A stretch of 33,100 nucleotides of DNA from an uncultured Alphaproteobacteria bacterium (GTDB lineage: Bacteria > Pseudomonadota > Alphaproteobacteria > Caulobacterales > Aquidulcibacteraceae). The position numbers and the translations under genes were made by a program. Under the pieces are notes generated by a model. It was not told the origin of the DNA and did not search any database. It was given only the letters and a program-made list of their open reading frames with translations. Below are positions 31,565 through 33,100 of this stretch, one piece after another. Location: assembly GCA_902826335.1 (NCBI GenBank), contig CADEEL010000031.1, positions 1 through 33,100 on the forward strand, written 5' to 3'. The number at the start of each line of letters is the position of its first letter. The first letter of the stretch is position 1.

Positions 31565-31731
31565 TGGAGCGAACCTGACATTCGCAACCCATGTTGCGCC
31601 AAACCATAGGCGAATGTCAGGTTCATAAGCTCCACTATGAATCCTTGATTTTCTTGTGGTCCTGATGATTCTGACATTTGCTTGGCGCGTGCCGCATGCC
31701 CGGGATGCAAATGTCAGAATCGGACCACAAG
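31561..31731. repeat. Paired asymmetric-bulge hairpin unit 3 (171 bp)
   Basis: First hairpin 31561-31638: outer CTAGTGGAGC with 31629-31638; inner GAACCTGACATTCGC (31571-31585) with 31610-31624; loop 24 nt; ATAA (31625-31628) unpaired on the 3' side. Spacer 31639-31652, GAATCCTTGATTTT. Second hairpin 31653-31731: outer CTTGTGGTCC with GGACCACAAG (31722-31731); TGAT (31663-31666) unpaired on the 5' side; inner GATTCTGACATTTGC (31667-31681) with 31707-31721; loop 25 nt. It fills the gap between the isomerase-like gene and aguB exactly from stop codon to Shine-Dalgarno. Confidence 0.92.
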
Positions 31732-31744
31732 GAGTGAGGCGATG
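31722..31744 (+). promoter_or_regulatory. aguB Shine-Dalgarno partly inside a palindrome arm
   Basis: The Shine-Dalgarno AAGGAG (31729-31734) sits 7 nt before the aguB ATG. Its first three bases are the last three of the outer 3' arm (31722-31731) of the second hairpin in unit 3, so folding would partly hide the ribosome site. Seen directly; the regulatory effect is inferred. Confidence 0.55.
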
Positions 31745-32578
31745 GCCCGTTTACTGACGGTCGCGGCGCTGCAGGCCGCCTATGGCGCGGATTTAGAGGC
31801 CAATCTGGTCAAAACAGAGCGCCTCATCCGCGAGGCGGCGAGCAAGGGCGCGCAGATCATCCTGCCCAGCGAGCTCTTCGAAGGCCCGTATTTCTGCACG
31901 TCGCAGGAAGAGCGCTGGTTCGCGCAAGCCAGGAGCGTGGATGAGCATCCCGCGCTCCTGCGTCTCGCGCCGCTGGCGAAGGAATTGGGCGTCGTGCTGC
32001 CGCTCTCTTTCTTCGAGAAGGACGGACCAGCCTATTATAATTCCATCGCCGTTTATGACGCGGATGGCGCGCGGCTTGGCGTTTATCGCAAGAGCCATAT
32101 TCCGGACGGGCCGGGCTATCAGGAGAAATATTATTTCCGCCCCGGCGATACGGGCTTCAAAGTGTGGCGCACGAAATTCGCGACCATTGGCGTGGGCATC
32201 TGCTGGGATCAGTGGTTTCCAGAAGCCGCGCGCGCGATGGCGCTACAAGGGGCCGAGGCGCTCTTCTATCCCACGGCGATCGGTTCGGAGCCACATGATT
32301 CCTCGCTCGATACACGCGATCCGTGGCGGCGCGCGATGCAGGGCCATGCGGTGTCGAACGTCATGCCCGTCATCGCGTCGAACCGGATCGGAACTGAAGC
32401 GAGCGGGCAGCGCTTTTATGGCTCAAGCTTCATCGCGGATCATCGCGGGGACCTCGTCGCCGCGCTCGAGCGCACGGAGGAGGGCGTGCTTACGCACACA
32501 TTCGATCTTGATTTTCTGGCCACGCACCGCGCGGCGTGGGGCTTTTTCCGGGACCGGCGGCCTGATCTCTATCCGTGA
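31742..32578 (+). CDS. aguB: N-carbamoylputrescine amidase
   Basis: 278-aa nitrilase-superfamily amidase giving putrescine, CO2 and ammonia. The Glu-Lys-Cys triad is Glu44 (LPSELFEGPYFC), Lys117 (YRKSHIPDGPGYQEKYYF) and Cys154 (GVGICWDQWFPE), all in the phrases typical of AguB. The start is ATG 31742 behind AAGGAG; an upstream open stretch from 31682 reads through a palindrome and is rejected. With aguA it forms the agmatine route to putrescine. Confidence 0.95.
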   Translation: MARLLTVAALQAAYGADLEANLVKTERLIREAASKGAQIILPSELFEGPYFCTSQEERWFAQARSVDEHPALLRLAPLAKELGVVLPLSFFEKDGPAYYNSIAVYDADGARLGVYRKSHIPDGPGYQEKYYFRPGDTGFKVWRTKFATIGVGICWDQWFPEAARAMALQGAEALFYPTAIGSEPHDSSLDTRDPWRRAMQGHAVSNVMPVIASNRIGTEASGQRFYGSSFIADHRGDLVAALERTEEGVLTHTFDLDFLATHRAAWGFFRDRRPDLYP

Positions 32579-32640
32579 CAGCGCGGGGCAACGACTCCTT
32601 AAGGCAAGGTTACTAAGCTCCTGTGTCTGGGAGCGCGGCG

Positions 32641-33015
32641 ATGACGCGACGATTCCCGCCAGTGTTTGGCGGCGCGAAGGCGCCAGCGGCGAAGGAGGCG
32701 CTGGCCAATCGGGTGCGCGCGCTCGCCGGCAAGCCGGCGCCAACGGATGTCGCGCTCGCCAAGCCGCGCACAAAGGCCGAGCGGGCCGAGCGGCGCGCGC
32801 TGTTCCGCCATGGCGTCCTGATCCTGGAAAGCGGGCAGCGCCTCTCGGTGGCGATCAAGAATTTGAGCGAGACGGGCGCGCGCGTCGAATTCGGCACACG
32901 GGAAATCTTGTCCGACGAGGTGGTGCTCGCCGAGCCCACGCTGCGGCTGCGCAAACGCGCGCGCGTGGTCTGGCAGGGGGAAAGTTCGGCCGGGCTTGTG
33001 TTCCTGGAAGAGTAG
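32641..33015 (+). CDS. PilZ-domain protein (probable c-di-GMP receptor)
   Basis: 124 aa from ATG 32641 behind GGGAG. After a basic N-terminal tail (about 1-48) comes a single PilZ domain with both c-di-GMP-binding signatures: RALFR (RxxxR, 52-56) and NLSETG (NxSxxG, 74-79), followed by GARVEF and the beta-barrel strands ending ESSAGLVFLEE. Intact motifs suggest that it binds c-di-GMP; its target is unknown. It stands alone after aguB. The last 85 bases of the window hold no recognisable feature. Confidence 0.9.
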   Translation: MTRRFPPVFGGAKAPAAKEALANRVRALAGKPAPTDVALAKPRTKAERAERRALFRHGVLILESGQRLSVAIKNLSETGARVEFGTREILSDEVVLAEPTLRLRKRARVVWQGESSAGLVFLEE

Positions 33016-33100
33016 GTGGTCTTTCTCTCGCGCGGCTGGTTTTTTGCGCGCGGATTGACTGTAAAACCCAGCTTTGAGGAAGAGCCGCGCGGCGGGCCGG

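Noticed and set aside
33016-33100. Terminator after the PilZ gene
   Set aside because: A T-run (GGTTTTTTG) is present but I cannot pair a convincing stem directly before it.

Overview
This window looks like a chromosomal segment of a high-GC alphaproteobacterium, most likely from the Caulobacterales/Hyphomonadaceae neighbourhood (inference). The reasons are the strong G/C bias at third codon positions, the order prfA - prmC - DUF4167 gene - clpB (DUF4167 is essentially an alphaproteobacterial domain), and several alphaproteobacterial-type intergenic palindromes. No rRNA, tRNA, CRISPR array, transposase, integrase or phage gene was recognised. Nearly all of the window is ordinary chromosome, with a few accessory genes.

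Layout. 1-297: a three-hairpin palindromic repeat and a leader region. 298-6714 (+): an unknown protein, prfA, prmC, a DUF4167 protein and clpB, with one probable small minus-strand gene (2661-2891). 6822-7196 (+): a small exported acidic protein. 7328-10595 (-): an Ala-rich lipoprotein, then a tryptophanase - EamA transporter - PaaI-type thioesterase run. 10855-14778 (+): an isobutyryl-CoA dehydrogenase-like enzyme, a four-helix membrane protein, a glycerophosphodiester phosphodiesterase lipoprotein and a 3-hydroxyisobutyryl-CoA hydrolase; the first and last fit valine breakdown. 14779-15475: about 700 bases of stacked palindromes without a gene. 15476-18041 (-): a GIY-YIG-like small protein and a two-gene membrane module of unknown function. 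18117-20430 (+): an inositol-monophosphatase-family enzyme and a CapD-type nucleotide-sugar enzyme that lacks the usual membrane domain. 20427-22451 (-): a DUF3108 protein and a membrane-anchored metallo-beta-lactamase-fold protein that has lost its metal-binding motif. 22577-25928 (+): a VanX-type D,D-dipeptidase, glutamate racemase, and a DUF262/DUF1524 protein resembling GmrSD-type restriction enzymes. 25942-27471 (-): a GT39/ArnT-like glycosyltransferase. 27692-28953 (+): a toxin-antitoxin pair and a DEDDh exonuclease. 28987-29752 (-): two small unknown genes. 29973-33015 (+): agmatine deiminase, a 2-hydroxychromene-2-carboxylate isomerase-like protein, N-carbamoylputrescine amidase (agmatine to putrescine), and a PilZ protein.

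The most unusual signal is non-coding. Three intergenic units of 167, 167 and 171 bp (2921-3087, 10637-10803, 31561-31731) share no long primary sequence but have the same architecture. Each is two hairpins of 77-79 nt facing each other across a 12-14 nt A/T-rich spacer. Each hairpin has a ~10-bp outer stem usually opening with CTAG, a 4-nt bulge on one side only, a 15-16-bp inner stem and a 22-25-nt loop. The bulges always face the centre of the unit, and the stems differ between units through compensating changes. I read them as a BIME-like or MITE-like family. One copy supplies the stop codon of the gene before it and part of the Shine-Dalgarno of the gene after it. At least four other palindrome families are also present.
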